From: Polyangia bacterium
Lineage (GTDB): Bacteria > Myxococcota_A > Polyangia > Nannocystales > Nannocystaceae
Reading direction: 5' to 3'
NCBI GenBank assembly: GCA_030429545.1
Contig: JAUIFF010000006.1
Coordinates: 186,001 to 250,000, forward strand
DNA length: 64,000 nt
The notes under the pieces were generated by a model that was given only the letters and a program-made list of their open reading frames with translations, had not been told where the DNA came from and ran no database searches. Below, piece by piece: positions 8,625-17,243 of the stretch; the first letter of the stretch is position 1, and each line of letters opens with the position of its first letter. Made by a program: the position numbers and the translations under genes.

Positions 8625-9716
8625 ATGGCCCTGCGATCGAAGCCGGCGCGAATCGCCACCTTCGGGGTTCGATTCGAGTCCCACGACGACTTTTTAGTCG
8701 GCTACACCGACCATCTTCGTCACGGCTTTCTCGTTTTGCGGGCCAACCGGGAGCTCAAACCGGGGCAGCCGATTCGCATCAAACTCGGGCTCCCGAACCG
8801 GGCCATCTTGTACCTCACCGGGCGCGTGAGCGAGGACCCACAGGAACACCCACTTGTCGAAGAGGGCACGCTTATCAAGCTGTCCCCCTATACCGGCGAG
8901 CAACAGAAAATCCTCGAACTGTGTGTACACTCACCGTTGGCCGAGGAGACCGATGAGCCGGACAACCGCGACCCACTCAACGTCCTAATTGTCGACGACT
9001 CGGCCTCGGTGCGCAGCGAACTTTCGCGTTCGCTGACCGATGCCGGGATTACCGTAAAAACCGCTGAGAATGGTCTTGAGGCCATTTCGGCGGCCCTCAA
9101 AGAACGCCCCGATCTCATCCTTACCGATGTCGAGATGCCGACCATGGACGGCTGGACCCTGCTGCGCATGGTTCGGGCCCGCAAAAAACTCGCCGACATC
9201 CCGGTGGTGTTTTTGACGTCGCTGAGCGACGAACTTTCGCGACTGCAGGGCTACCGCATGGGGGTCGACGAATACCTGCCCAAAACCCTGCCCTCTGATG
9301 TTGTCGCAGCCCGGGTGCGCGGCGTGGCCAAGCGACACGCCCGAGACAACGCCGCCGAGGAGGGCCTGCGGGGGAACCTTCGACATGTCCGTTTGGGCAG
9401 CGTGCTGCAGTTTTTAGAGGCTGAAAGTAAAACTGGCGACCTCGTACTCGACCGCGACGGCACCCAGGTCAACCTGCGGATCTACCACGGGTTTTTGCGC
9501 GACGTCGACGATCTCGGCGGCCATACGCACGCCCACGAACGGGTGTTTGAGCTACTCGGCTGGCAAGACGGCCAGTTTGAGTTTATCTCGCTGCCCGACT
9601 CGCCAAACCTCGACCGCGGGGCGATGTCACCAACACCGGTGACCTACCTGTTGATGGAGTACGCCCGGCGCGAGGACGAGGCCCGCGAGCAGGCAAGGCA
9701 ACGGGCCAAGAAGTGA
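8625..9716 (+). CDS. PilZ - receiver - DUF4388 (PATAN-like) signalling protein
   Basis: A 363-aa cytoplasmic protein with three regions. Residues 1-105 resemble a PilZ fold (SHDDFLVGYTDHLRHGFLVL, then GRVSEDP), although the usual RxxxR c-di-GMP box is not clear. Residues 118-240 are a response-regulator receiver with acidic pair D124/D125, phospho-acceptor D168 in TDVEMPTMDG and the conserved Lys in YLPKTLP. Residues 255-345 resemble the DUF4388/PATAN domain common in myxobacterial regulators. There is no DNA-binding domain, so the output is probably a protein interaction, for instance in motility or development. No histidine kinase is adjacent. Confidence 0.85.
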   Translation: MALRSKPARIATFGVRFESHDDFLVGYTDHLRHGFLVLRANRELKPGQPIRIKLGLPNRAILYLTGRVSEDPQEHPLVEEGTLIKLSPYTGEQQKILELCVHSPLAEETDEPDNRDPLNVLIVDDSASVRSELSRSLTDAGITVKTAENGLEAISAALKERPDLILTDVEMPTMDGWTLLRMVRARKKLADIPVVFLTSLSDELSRLQGYRMGVDEYLPKTLPSDVVAARVRGVAKRHARDNAAEEGLRGNLRHVRLGSVLQFLEAESKTGDLVLDRDGTQVNLRIYHGFLRDVDDLGGHTHAHERVFELLGWQDGQFEFISLPDSPNLDRGAMSPTPVTYLLMEYARREDEAREQARQRAKK

Positions 9717-9732
9717 CCGCGCGCCAACCCGT

Positions 9733-9763
9733 TGCATAGACAAATATTATTGTTGTATGAACA
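9733..9763. repeat. two adjacent dispersed palindromes
   Basis: TGCATAGACA (9733-9742) and TGTATGAACA (9754-9763) lie 11 bp apart in the 144-bp spacer between the receiver gene and the first ArsA-like gene, embedded in an unusually AT-rich stretch. Both belong to the short palindrome family found throughout the window. The second sequence recurs exactly at 61335-61344 in another spacer. Confidence 0.6.
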
Positions 9764-9860
9764 ACAGTAGTATCACGTGCGGCGCCACACAGGCAAAATC
9801 GCGACCCACAGCTCGCTTGGGTTTGTCAGTTCGCGATCTGTGCGCTAGGTCGGCATAGTC

Positions 9861-10772
9861 ATGTCCCTGCTCGACCGTCGCCTGCTGTTGTTCACCGGGA
9901 AGGGTGGTGTTGGCAAATCGAGCGTGGTCGCCGGGCTCGCGCTCCACGCCGCCGCCGCCGGTAAACGCCCCCTGGTGGTCGAGCTCGGCCATCGGGCATC
10001 GCTACAGGGACTGCTCGAGGTCGAGGCTGTCGGCCCCAGGCCCACGGAAGTCTGTTCGCAGCCGCCGGTGTGGGCCGTCAACATCGACCCGCAACATGCC
10101 CTCGAAGACATGATCTATGCGCAGGTCAAAGTCCGTCGGATCGCCCGCGGAATCTGCAAAAACCGGCTGCTGCAACGCCTGTTTGCCGCTGCTCCTGCGG
10201 TCTCCGAACTCGTTTGTGTCGACACCATCGCCGAACTCGAGCGCACCAGCGAAAACGGCGAGCCAAAGTTTTCGCCGATCATCGTCGACCTCGACGCCAC
10301 CGGCCACGCACTGATGTTCCTCGACCTGCCCCGGGTCATGCGACAGCTGCTCGCGGGGCCATTGCGCAAGGTTGTCGACGACGCCGCCAAACTGTTTGTC
10401 GACCGCGAACGTACGGCCCTGTGCCTGGTGACACTGCCGGGTGAAGTGCCGGTCGAGGAGACCCTCGACCTGTGCCGCCGCCTCGAACAAAGCGAAATCC
10501 GTCCGAGCCTGATTTTTGCCAATCGTGTACCGAGCCCGCCGCTTTCGCCTGACCTCGTTCCTGCCTACCAACAGCTGCAAAAGCTCGGGCTCCCCCACCC
10601 GGCGTGGTCCGCCCTCGCGCATCGCATGCACATGCACCAAAATGCCCGCACGGCCCTCGCTCGCCTCGCCCAGCAGTCTCCGTTGCCGATTGTTGAGCTC
10701 CCTGAAATCGCCCCGGGGCGCTGCGGGCTGGCCCAACTCGGCGCCGCGGCGGCAAAAGGTGTGTGTACATGA
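9861..10772 (+). CDS. ArsA-family (GET3-like) ATPase, first of a pair
   Basis: A 303-aa P-loop ATPase of the ArsA/GET3 branch of the SIMIBI class. The deviant Walker A KGGVGKS is at residues 14-20, followed by a switch-like VVELG segment. The usual switch II DTPP/DTAP is replaced by a VDLDATGHA stretch near residue 145, and MFLDLPRVM follows, typical of myxobacterial ArsA-like proteins. No arsenite-binding cysteine cluster is seen and no arsenic genes are nearby, so arsenite export is unlikely. Its stop overlaps the second ATPase's start (ATGA), so both are translated together and may form a heterodimer. Confidence 0.85.
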   Translation: MSLLDRRLLLFTGKGGVGKSSVVAGLALHAAAAGKRPLVVELGHRASLQGLLEVEAVGPRPTEVCSQPPVWAVNIDPQHALEDMIYAQVKVRRIARGICKNRLLQRLFAAAPAVSELVCVDTIAELERTSENGEPKFSPIIVDLDATGHALMFLDLPRVMRQLLAGPLRKVVDDAAKLFVDRERTALCLVTLPGEVPVEETLDLCRRLEQSEIRPSLIFANRVPSPPLSPDLVPAYQQLQKLGLPHPAWSALAHRMHMHQNARTALARLAQQSPLPIVELPEIAPGRCGLAQLGAAAAKGVCT

Positions 10773-11905
10773 TGCCTGAGTTTGCCAAATTCCAGCAGCT
10801 CATCGCCGACCATCAATTGCTCGTGTGTGTCGGGCCCGGTGGTGTGGGCAAAACAACCGTTTCGGCGGCCCTCGGCCTGGCCTGTGCCCAGCTCGGCCAT
10901 CGCACCCTGGTGCTGACGATCGACCCGGCGCGGCGGTTGGCGGACCTTTTGGGGCTATCGACCAACCGAGGTGCACTCGACGAACCGGTCGAGGTCACAA
11001 CCGACACCCCGGGCCCGATGTTTGCCGCCATGCTCGACAGCGGTGCCAGCTACGATCGTCTGATCGCAAAGATCGCCACCGACGAAGCCCATCGCCAGCA
11101 GATCCTCAACAACCGGATCTACCAGTTGATGTCGCGGGCATTTGGCCAAAGTCATGCCTACGTGGCGATGGAACGGCTGTACGCCGCCCTCACACAGGGT
11201 GAATATACACGTATTGTGCTCGACACCCCACCCACGCGCAACGCCCTCGACATCCTCGACGCTCCGGGCCGGCTGGCGACTTTTCTCGACGAAGAGGCCC
11301 TACAGTGGTTTATCCAAGCGCCCAAGGGTGGCCTGCGCCAGCGGCTGCTGGCCCGCGGTGGCACGGCGGCGGCACGCCTGCTCAAGTGGCTCACCGGGGG
11401 CGGGCTGGTCGACGAGCTGCGGGACTTTCTCGGCATGTTTATGTCGCTTCGGCCAGGTTTTCGCGATCGTGCCGAGGCTGTGACGGCACACCTGCGGGCT
11501 GCGCAAACCGCCTTTGTGCTGGTGACCTCGCCGCAACCCGGCAACCTCGACGACGCCGACTATCTCCGGCGGGGGCTCAACGCCCGGGACATTTACCCGC
11601 GGGCAGCTATCTGCAATCAGGCATTTGTCGAGCTCGACCAAACCGGTGCTGGCAATAACCTCCGTGAGCTCGTCGAGACCACGCTCGCCGGGGGCTCTCA
11701 ACAACATGTAGACGCACTTTGTCGGGCAAGCGAGCGGGCGGCCGCTGAGGTCGAGCGGGACAACGCCGCCGCACTTGCCCGGTTTGACCGGTTTTCGGCC
11801 GGCCTCGAGGGCCTCCAACACGCCGTCGCGGCACCGCGTTGGCCCCGTGAGTTACGCTCGATCGACGACCTCCAGAAGTTCGCCGCGAGACTTCTCGCCG
11901 ACTGA
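10769..11905 (+). CDS. ArsA-family (GET3-like) ATPase, second of a pair
   Basis: A 378-aa paralogue of the preceding ATPase. Walker A is GPGGVGKTT (22-30), followed by TIDPARRLADLLG, the switch I signature of ArsA/GET3, and LDTPPTRNALD, the canonical switch II lacking in the first protein. I start at ATG 10769-10771, which overlaps the upstream TGA as ATGA; a GTG at 10763 is in frame but less likely. The pairing of one canonical and one degenerate ATPase hints at a heterodimer with a catalytic and a regulatory subunit. The stop codon falls inside the first unit of a 15-bp tandem repeat. Confidence 0.87.
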   Translation: MMPEFAKFQQLIADHQLLVCVGPGGVGKTTVSAALGLACAQLGHRTLVLTIDPARRLADLLGLSTNRGALDEPVEVTTDTPGPMFAAMLDSGASYDRLIAKIATDEAHRQQILNNRIYQLMSRAFGQSHAYVAMERLYAALTQGEYTRIVLDTPPTRNALDILDAPGRLATFLDEEALQWFIQAPKGGLRQRLLARGGTAAARLLKWLTGGGLVDELRDFLGMFMSLRPGFRDRAEAVTAHLRAAQTAFVLVTSPQPGNLDDADYLRRGLNARDIYPRAAICNQAFVELDQTGAGNNLRELVETTLAGGSQQHVDALCRASERAAAEVERDNAAALARFDRFSAGLEGLQHAVAAPRWPRELRSIDDLQKFAARLLAD

Positions 11906-11986
11906 GTCTAGACCGACTGAAGCTAGACCTACTGAGGCTAGACCAACTGAGGCTAGACCTACTGAAGCGTGACTGAGGCTAGACCG
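11901..11986. repeat. 15-bp tandem repeat across a gene junction
   Basis: Five full units of ACTGAGGCTAGACC(N) start at 11901, 11916, 11931, 11946 and 11972, with a truncated unit at 11961-11971. The repeat contains the stop of the second ArsA-like gene and the likely GTG start plus first codons of the methyltransferase gene. Since 15 is a multiple of three, copy-number change keeps frame; units read in the downstream frame would encode Glu-Ala-Arg-Pro-Thr. Confidence 0.9.
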
Positions 11987-13648
11987 CCTGCGGATTCACA
12001 CCCCAAGCCCGTCGCTCACGGGCCAAAGGCGCGCTACAACGCGGCCGTGGACGGTCAACAAACCCGCCTTCTCAAGCAACTCGACAACCCCGGCTACACA
12101 CCTGGCCGGCGCGACCTCAAGGCGCTGTGCCAGCTTTTGCTCACTGCTGACCGGGCAACCGCCAAGCGTGTCGAAAAGGCCTGGCTCCGGGTCGATCCCC
12201 AAGTGATCGCCGCCCAAAGCTCGGTGCTGATACAACAGCTTGAAGAAGCCGAGCCCCGTGCGCAGGCGCGGCTGTGTCGGACCTACGGGCGGCTTGCCAA
12301 CAAAAACCCGGACTTTGCCAAGACTCTGTGCACACCGCTTTTGGCCGTGCTCGGGTCTGACGACACCCAGGCCCAGCGCCACGCCTATGCCGCCCTCGGC
12401 AAACTCGGTGAACACACACCCGTTTCCCAGCTCGTGGCCCATGCCCAGGCATCGACCGCAGCGAGCAACCTCAAGACCTTTGTCGAAACCCTGGGCAAGT
12501 GCGGCGACCAGGCGGCACTTGTGTGGCTCGAACAACTCGCTATCGACAAGGCCCGCGACCCCGAAACCCACCGCGTTTGGCAGCGGGCAACACTCATGCT
12601 GCGGCGCACCCTCGCCCGCACCCCACAACAGGCCGAGCCCCCCCAGCTCGACACCACCGTGAGCGCCGCGCTACCAGTGATCCTGATGTGCCGGGCAGGC
12701 CTCGAGGAGCTTGTTGTACAGTCATGTAACACCCTCGGACTCGAGGCAACAACGGCGCGGCGCGGCGAGGTTTTGGTGCATGTCAACGGCCGCCTCGACC
12801 GGCTTTACGGGCTGCGCAATATCCTCGAGTTCGCGGTGGAGCTCCCGCTTGCCGAGGGCGACTTGGCGACCGCGGTCGCAGCCTCATTGCAGGCGGCAAC
12901 CTGGCTGCAAAACCCCAGCAAGCCAACGCGTGTACGCGTGTGCTTTGCCCACCGCCCCGGCCGACAGCGGGCAAAACTGTGGGACCTCGCGGCTGTGGTC
13001 GAGGCGATCGACGGCCTCACCAACGACCCCAGCCAAAGCGAATGGGAAGTTCGCATCGATCCCGAGCGTGAGCGCCAACTCGTGGTCCCCCGGGGGTTTT
13101 TAGATCCGCGCTTTGGCTACCGAAAGGCCGACGTCCCGGCCGCTTCCCACCCGACCATCGCCGCGACCCTCGCCCAGCTAGCGGTTGAGCCGACGGCCAC
13201 GGGCCGGGTGTGGGACCCGTTTGTCGGCTCCGGGCTCGAACTTGTCGAAGCCGGCCTACGGGCCAAAAACGTGCACTTGCATGGAACGGATCTGCAAGCC
13301 AACGCCCTGCAGGCTGCCGCGCAAAACCTCCAAGCCGCCGGCCTCCGCTCGCGGACAACACTTGCGCAGGCCGACGCCTGCGAGGCCCAGCCGGCCAAGG
13401 TCAACACAATCATCACCAATCCGCCGATGGGCCGACGGGTCAACCGGGGTGATGTGGGCCCCCTGCTCGAACAATTTTTGGACAACGCTAAGCGCGTGCT
13501 GCCGGTGGGCGGGCAACTGTGGTGGATCTCGCCGCTGCCGGTTCGCACCCACAAATATGCCTATGCAAACAAGTGGAAGGTTGTGATGACACAGGCCATC
13601 GACATGGGCGGGTTTGAGGGCGAGATCCAGGGTCTTGTGCGCCAGTAA
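11969..13648 (+). CDS. HEAT-like / THUMP-like / RlmL-Trm14-type RNA methyltransferase
   Basis: A 559-aa protein whose C-terminal third is an SAM-dependent methyltransferase: motif I DPFVGSG near residue 415 and the catalytic NPPMGRR near 484, as in N2-guanosine RNA methyltransferases (RlmL, Trm14, UPF0020). The middle (about 235-375) could be a THUMP-like RNA-binding region. Residues 20-220 form Ala/Leu-rich helical repeats of HEAT type, unusual for this family. Start: GTG 11969-11971 lies inside the tandem repeat; a later start would remove the repeat-coded residues. It follows the ArsA-like pair, but a functional link is unproven. Target RNA unknown. Confidence 0.78.
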   Translation: MTEARPPADSHPKPVAHGPKARYNAAVDGQQTRLLKQLDNPGYTPGRRDLKALCQLLLTADRATAKRVEKAWLRVDPQVIAAQSSVLIQQLEEAEPRAQARLCRTYGRLANKNPDFAKTLCTPLLAVLGSDDTQAQRHAYAALGKLGEHTPVSQLVAHAQASTAASNLKTFVETLGKCGDQAALVWLEQLAIDKARDPETHRVWQRATLMLRRTLARTPQQAEPPQLDTTVSAALPVILMCRAGLEELVVQSCNTLGLEATTARRGEVLVHVNGRLDRLYGLRNILEFAVELPLAEGDLATAVAASLQAATWLQNPSKPTRVRVCFAHRPGRQRAKLWDLAAVVEAIDGLTNDPSQSEWEVRIDPERERQLVVPRGFLDPRFGYRKADVPAASHPTIAATLAQLAVEPTATGRVWDPFVGSGLELVEAGLRAKNVHLHGTDLQANALQAAAQNLQAAGLRSRTTLAQADACEAQPAKVNTIITNPPMGRRVNRGDVGPLLEQFLDNAKRVLPVGGQLWWISPLPVRTHKYAYANKWKVVMTQAIDMGGFEGEIQGLVRQ

Positions 13649-13675
13649 GTAGCCCAAGCCAAAACGATCGCCCGG

Positions 13676-14422
13676 CTATGTCGGCCGTGGCGACGGTAGC
13701 TTTTTGGGGTCGGGCGTGGTGCTGCGACCGAGTGCTTTTTCCTCGGCGAGCTTGCGTTCCATCGAGCGAATCTTGGCGGTGAAAAACGCTTCGGCGCCGG
13801 CGTAGAGACAAACAAATGTCCACACGGGCGAGAGGTGGGTAATCCAGGCGAGGCTCCACACGGCAAACACAAGCGAGGCCCGACCGATGTCGCCGTTGAG
13901 TAGCTGCCCGGTGCCCGGCAAAAACAGGCTCAGCAAACCGGCGGTGGCCGGTAGGCGCGGCTCCTCTTCTTCAAACGGCGCAAGGGCTGTTTCGCTGGGC
14001 GGGATCGGTGCAAGTGCAACGGATTCGCCGAGTTCGCCGGCGGCCAGGCGAAACTCTGCTTCGAGTTCGGCCTTACGGGTGGCGCTGACGGTGTAGCGTG
14101 TGGTCGTGCCGGCACTCGCCCGCAACATGCCCGCCTGGCGCATACTCGCCAGGGTGGTTTCGATGTCCTGAAGCGGCTTGGCCAGCGACACAGCCGCCGA
14201 CTGGGCGGTGATGTAGTCGACCCGCGGATCGGCGAGCAGGCTGAGGATTTGGGCGTCGAGCCCCGGGGCACTCGATGCATGTACACCGGGCTTGGGCTCC
14301 GTGCGCGAAGCCGATTGGTCCCAGCCAATACCCCCGACTGCCGGGTCGGCATACGGGTCGGGGGAGGAGCCGTCGAACTTGCGTCGACGCCGGCGTCCCT
14401 TGATGGCGCGGGGGCGATTCAT
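13676..14422 (-). CDS. TM2/DUF5683-like membrane protein with winged-helix-like N-part
   Basis: A 248-aa protein starting at ATG 14420-14422. Residues 1-60 are basic and Pro/Gly-rich (KGRRRRRKF). Residues 65-140 look like a small helical domain (LLADPRVDYITAQSAA...IETTLASMRQAGML) that could be winged-helix-like. Residues 165-215 contain LFLPGTGQLLNGD followed by two hydrophobic helices, the hallmark of TM2/DUF5683-type membrane modules. A charged tail ends it. It converges on the methyltransferase gene with 27 bp between stops. A bi-domain membrane sensor is possible but inferred. Confidence 0.6.
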   Translation of the reverse strand: MNRPRAIKGRRRRRKFDGSSPDPYADPAVGGIGWDQSASRTEPKPGVHASSAPGLDAQILSLLADPRVDYITAQSAAVSLAKPLQDIETTLASMRQAGMLRASAGTTTRYTVSATRKAELEAEFRLAAGELGESVALAPIPPSETALAPFEEEEPRLPATAGLLSLFLPGTGQLLNGDIGRASLVFAVWSLAWITHLSPVWTFVCLYAGAEAFFTAKIRSMERKLAEEKALGRSTTPDPKKLPSPRPT

Positions 14423-14724
14423 GCGAACCCTTCCAGAGTACACGATCCTTTGCTCATTGCCCGTGTTCTCGTCAATCCCCCTGCTCTGATGCGGATCTTT
14501 CCCAGGTGCCGTGCCGGTGGCTCGCCGGCCAACCTGCGCTCAGACACCGCAAACCGCTCTGCACACTCGCGCCTCGGAGGTTCAACTGTCCGCATGTGGT
14601 CACAAAACATCCTCATTGCCTACAGTCGAGAACTCCCGCGGCCGCGAAGTTGTTGCAGCGAAACCTGGGCACATCCGGACATTGTCACATCTTTGCGCGT
14701 CGCTGACAGCCGAACCTGGGGAGG
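14423..14724. other. spacer with no recognised gene
   Basis: These 302 bp lie between the TM2-like gene (start side) and the dapD stop. I see no reading frame with family character, no hairpin followed by a T-run, and no RNA gene. It should contain the promoter of the TM2-like gene on the minus strand, but I cannot pick a -35/-10 pair with confidence. Confidence 0.5.
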
Positions 14725-15579
14725 CTAGACGGGTACGGCAAAATCTCGCAGGGCGTCGTTGAGACTTGTGCGCTTGTCGGTGCTGGCTTTGCGCTGTCCG
14801 ATGATGAGCGCGCAGGCCAGCTGAAACTCACCGGCCGGAAACGACTTGGTCCGGGTTCCGGGCACGACCACCGACCGCGCCGGCACGCGGCCCTTGTGGG
14901 TTACCGGCTCGGCCCCAGTAACGTCGATAATCGGGGTCGAGGCCGTGAGCGTGACATTGGCTCCGAGGACAACTTCGGGCTCTAGGTGCACACCCTCCAC
15001 CACGATGGCCCGCGATCCGACAAAGCAACCGTCCTCGACGATCACCGGCGTTGCCCCGGGGGGCTCGAGCACGCCGCCGATGCCCACGCCACCCGACAGA
15101 TGGACATTGCGGCCGATCTGCGCACAGCTGCCAACGGTAGCCCACGTGTCGACCATCGTGCCCCCGCCCACGCGCGCGCCGACGTTGACATACGACGGCA
15201 TCAGCACGGCGCCCGACTCGATAAAGGCGCCATATCGTGCGGTCGCCGGGGGCACCACCCGCACGCCTGCCGCGGCGTAGTTGCGCTTGAGCGGAATCTT
15301 GTCGTGATACTCGTACGGACCCACCTGCATGGTCTCGAGTTTTTGGCTGCCAAAGTAGAGCAAGATCGCCTGCTTGATCCACGCGTGGACGGTCCAAGGG
15401 GCACCCGGCTCTCCGGGTTCGGCCACCCGCAACTGGCCGTTGTCCAGCAAAGCAATGACCCTGGCAATAGCGGCGATCGTCGCGTCTTGTTGCAACAGGG
15501 AGCGATCTTCGTAGCAACGGGTGATGCGCTGGCGGAGACTATCGAGCTCGGGGATTTCGGCTGCCATGGGCCGGGACAT
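14725..15579 (-). CDS. dapD: tetrahydrodipicolinate N-succinyltransferase
   Basis: Transfers succinyl from succinyl-CoA to tetrahydrodipicolinate in lysine and diaminopimelate synthesis. The 284-aa length (ATG 15577-15579) fits DapD; another ATG four codons in is equally possible, and the longer open frame is rejected because it runs back through the divergent gene's start. The N-terminal helical part (LDNGQLRVAEP, WTVHAWIKQAIL) and the left-handed beta-helix of hexapeptide repeats (GARVGGGTMVDTWATVGSCAQIG; VIVEDGCFVGSRAIVVEGV) are clear. The C-terminal GQRKASTDKRTSLNDALR matches known DapDs. No other lysine gene is adjacent. Confidence 0.95.
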   Translation of the reverse strand: MSRPMAAEIPELDSLRQRITRCYEDRSLLQQDATIAAIARVIALLDNGQLRVAEPGEPGAPWTVHAWIKQAILLYFGSQKLETMQVGPYEYHDKIPLKRNYAAAGVRVVPPATARYGAFIESGAVLMPSYVNVGARVGGGTMVDTWATVGSCAQIGRNVHLSGGVGIGGVLEPPGATPVIVEDGCFVGSRAIVVEGVHLEPEVVLGANVTLTASTPIIDVTGAEPVTHKGRVPARSVVVPGTRTKSFPAGEFQLACALIIGQRKASTDKRTSLNDALRDFAVPV

Positions 15580-15703
15580 CGCACGCCCGTGCGGCGGTTG
15601 CAAGCGCTCCAGGCAAAACCTGGGGCACCAAGACGAACCTGAGCCCCGGCCACGAAGCCCCGCTGTTGGCGTTTGCCTCCGATATACTGCGAGCGAGGTG
15701 ACC

Positions 15704-16261
15704 GTGAACCGTACCCGCCCCAGTACCCCGTTTGTCCGGCTTCGAGCCGGGATCCTCACAGGTTTGTTTGCCATCGGCCTCGCCTCCGTGGCCCAGGCCG
15801 AAGAGCCCGCGAAGGCCCCGGCGACCTCCGAAAGTAGCGAAGCGACACCCGAGCCGCGGGCCAAGGACCAACCGTTGCCGGCACCGCAGCCGCGGCTCAA
15901 GGTCAAACGCGCCGATCGGCGTCAGGGGCCGGCCACCGCCATCAGCCTGGCCCGCAAGGGCTGCATGTCTGACCCTTCCGAATGTCGTTGTAGCCACAAG
16001 GATCCAAAAAAGAGTGCCATCTGTGCCCCGGTGATTGGCCACTTTTGCCCGGACAGCACCCTCAAGTACATGGCGTCCAAATGCCTGAGCCTGTTTGGCG
16101 GGGTCACGGTTTGCAAGTGTGCCGCCAACAGCGAGATCCAAACCTACATCTCCAAAGAAGAGGCCGCTGCTAAGAAAAAAAGCAAAAAGGGTAAAAAGAA
16201 GGGCAAAAAGGGCAAGGGCAAGAAGAAGGGCAAAAAGGGCTCGGCCAAAAAGTCCAAGTAA
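15704..16261 (+). CDS. secreted Cys-rich protein with lysine-rich tail
   Basis: About 185 aa, probably starting at GTG 15704-15706 (GAGG about 6 bp upstream; a GTG at 15698 is the alternative). A signal peptide ends in ASVAQA. Then come an acidic/Pro linker, a compact domain with eight cysteines between GCMSDPSECRC and VCKCAA (presumably four disulfides), and a final 29-residue tail with 19 lysines spaced by Gly and Ser, like a histone H1 or Lys-rich adhesive tail. Such a polycation outside the cell would bind DNA, LPS or acidic polysaccharide. Family not recognised. The start lies 125 bp from the divergent dapD start. Confidence 0.7.
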   Translation: MNRTRPSTPFVRLRAGILTGLFAIGLASVAQAEEPAKAPATSESSEATPEPRAKDQPLPAPQPRLKVKRADRRQGPATAISLARKGCMSDPSECRCSHKDPKKSAICAPVIGHFCPDSTLKYMASKCLSLFGGVTVCKCAANSEIQTYISKEEAAAKKKSKKGKKKGKKGKGKKKGKKGSAKKSK

Positions 16262-16293
16262 CAAGTCCAAGTAATTGCGACCTGGATTACCGG

Positions 16294-16303
16294 TGCATAG
16301 GCA
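16294..16303. repeat. dispersed palindrome TGCATAGGCA
   Basis: One copy of the TGCATAGGCA form in the 69-bp convergent spacer between the lysine-tail gene and folB. Identical copies occur at 20076 and 30011, and the reverse-complement form TGCCTATACA-like at 29951, 55418 and 58051. Confidence 0.55.
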
Positions 16304-16330
16304 ACGATGCTGACAGTTGCCGTTCGCGGC

Positions 16331-16987
16331 TCAAGCCGCCCCGGGCTTGCCGGTACAACGAAACAACTGGGCCCGTCGCCCCCGGCGGTTTTCGTAGCGA
16401 ACCTCGCCATCGGTCACAATCGGTGACCATACATCTTCATGGGTATCGCCCCGGTCGCAGGCGAGCTCCCCCTCAACCGTCCACTCGATCCGCTCCCCCG
16501 TGCCACTGGCGAGGGTGCCACCCGGCGCCACGTCGATGCACTCGATCCGGCAAAACGGTGTGGCCAGGCGGGTGCTGGTGGTGCGCGCCTGGCCGCTGAC
16601 AACCTTGGGGTAGTCGGAAGACCGCCGCTCAATCGCAATCGCCGGCGCCCCGTTGCCGCACAACGCCACGGGTTTTACAAGCTCGACCATCAGGCCCTCG
16701 AGCTCGCTGTGAATCCCCAACAACATCGCGGCAATTTCCTCGCACGCGACCTCGAGCAATCGGTATTGGCGAAATCGCAGCAACGCGATCACTTCGTGTG
16801 AGACCCGGGCGTAGTCGACACTTCGCTGCAAATCACCGGTGAGCGAGGTCGGTGTCACGTCGATATCGAGGCGGAGATCGATCTGCAGGATCTGCTCGTT
16901 TTGTCGCTCGTTGGGGTAGATCCCAATGATGCACGGAGTTCTCAGACCACGGATCCAAATCCTGTCGGCGGGCACAAGCGGCACCAT
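16331..16987 (-). CDS. folB: dihydroneopterin aldolase with C-terminal cupin-like extension
   Basis: Residues 1-120 are a FolB domain: DRIWIRGLRTPCIIGIYPNE carries the conserved region with the catalytic-neighbourhood Glu/Tyr, then VDYARVSHEVIALL and VELVKPVALCGNG with the conserved Lys. The reaction converts dihydroneopterin to hydroxymethyldihydropterin plus glycolaldehyde in folate synthesis. The protein is 218 aa from ATG 16985-16987, against about 120 for ordinary FolB. The extra ~95 residues (IECIDVAPGGTLASGTGERIEW, VEGELACDRGDTHEDV) look like a small cupin without obvious metal-binding histidines. No other fol genes are nearby. FolB call firm, cupin call tentative. Confidence 0.82.
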   Translation of the reverse strand: MVPLVPADRIWIRGLRTPCIIGIYPNERQNEQILQIDLRLDIDVTPTSLTGDLQRSVDYARVSHEVIALLRFRQYRLLEVACEEIAAMLLGIHSELEGLMVELVKPVALCGNGAPAIAIERRSSDYPKVVSGQARTTSTRLATPFCRIECIDVAPGGTLASGTGERIEWTVEGELACDRGDTHEDVWSPIVTDGEVRYENRRGRRAQLFRCTGKPGAA

Positions 16988-17243
16988 ACCCGCGGCCCTG
17001 CGGGTTTGCAAAGTCGGGCCGTGGCAACGCTTGTATCGACATCGAGTCTGTGCCGGCTACGTGGGCTCCAAGCAAGCCCGTGGTGTTTCTCGACACGCCG
17101 CCTCACTTGCCGATGCTTGCCGATGTTGCCCCGGATGCGCTTGGCCAAACTTGCCGCACCACCCCAGTGCAACTGCGCTTGGCCAACCGCATCCGAGACC
17201 AAATCTTCTGCCCGGGGCGACGCGCGAGAAACACCTCGGCCCG

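Noticed and set aside
9861..11905. Arsenite efflux pump ATPase
   Set aside because: No cysteine cluster for arsenite and no arsB, arsR or arsC nearby; GET3/ArsA-like only.
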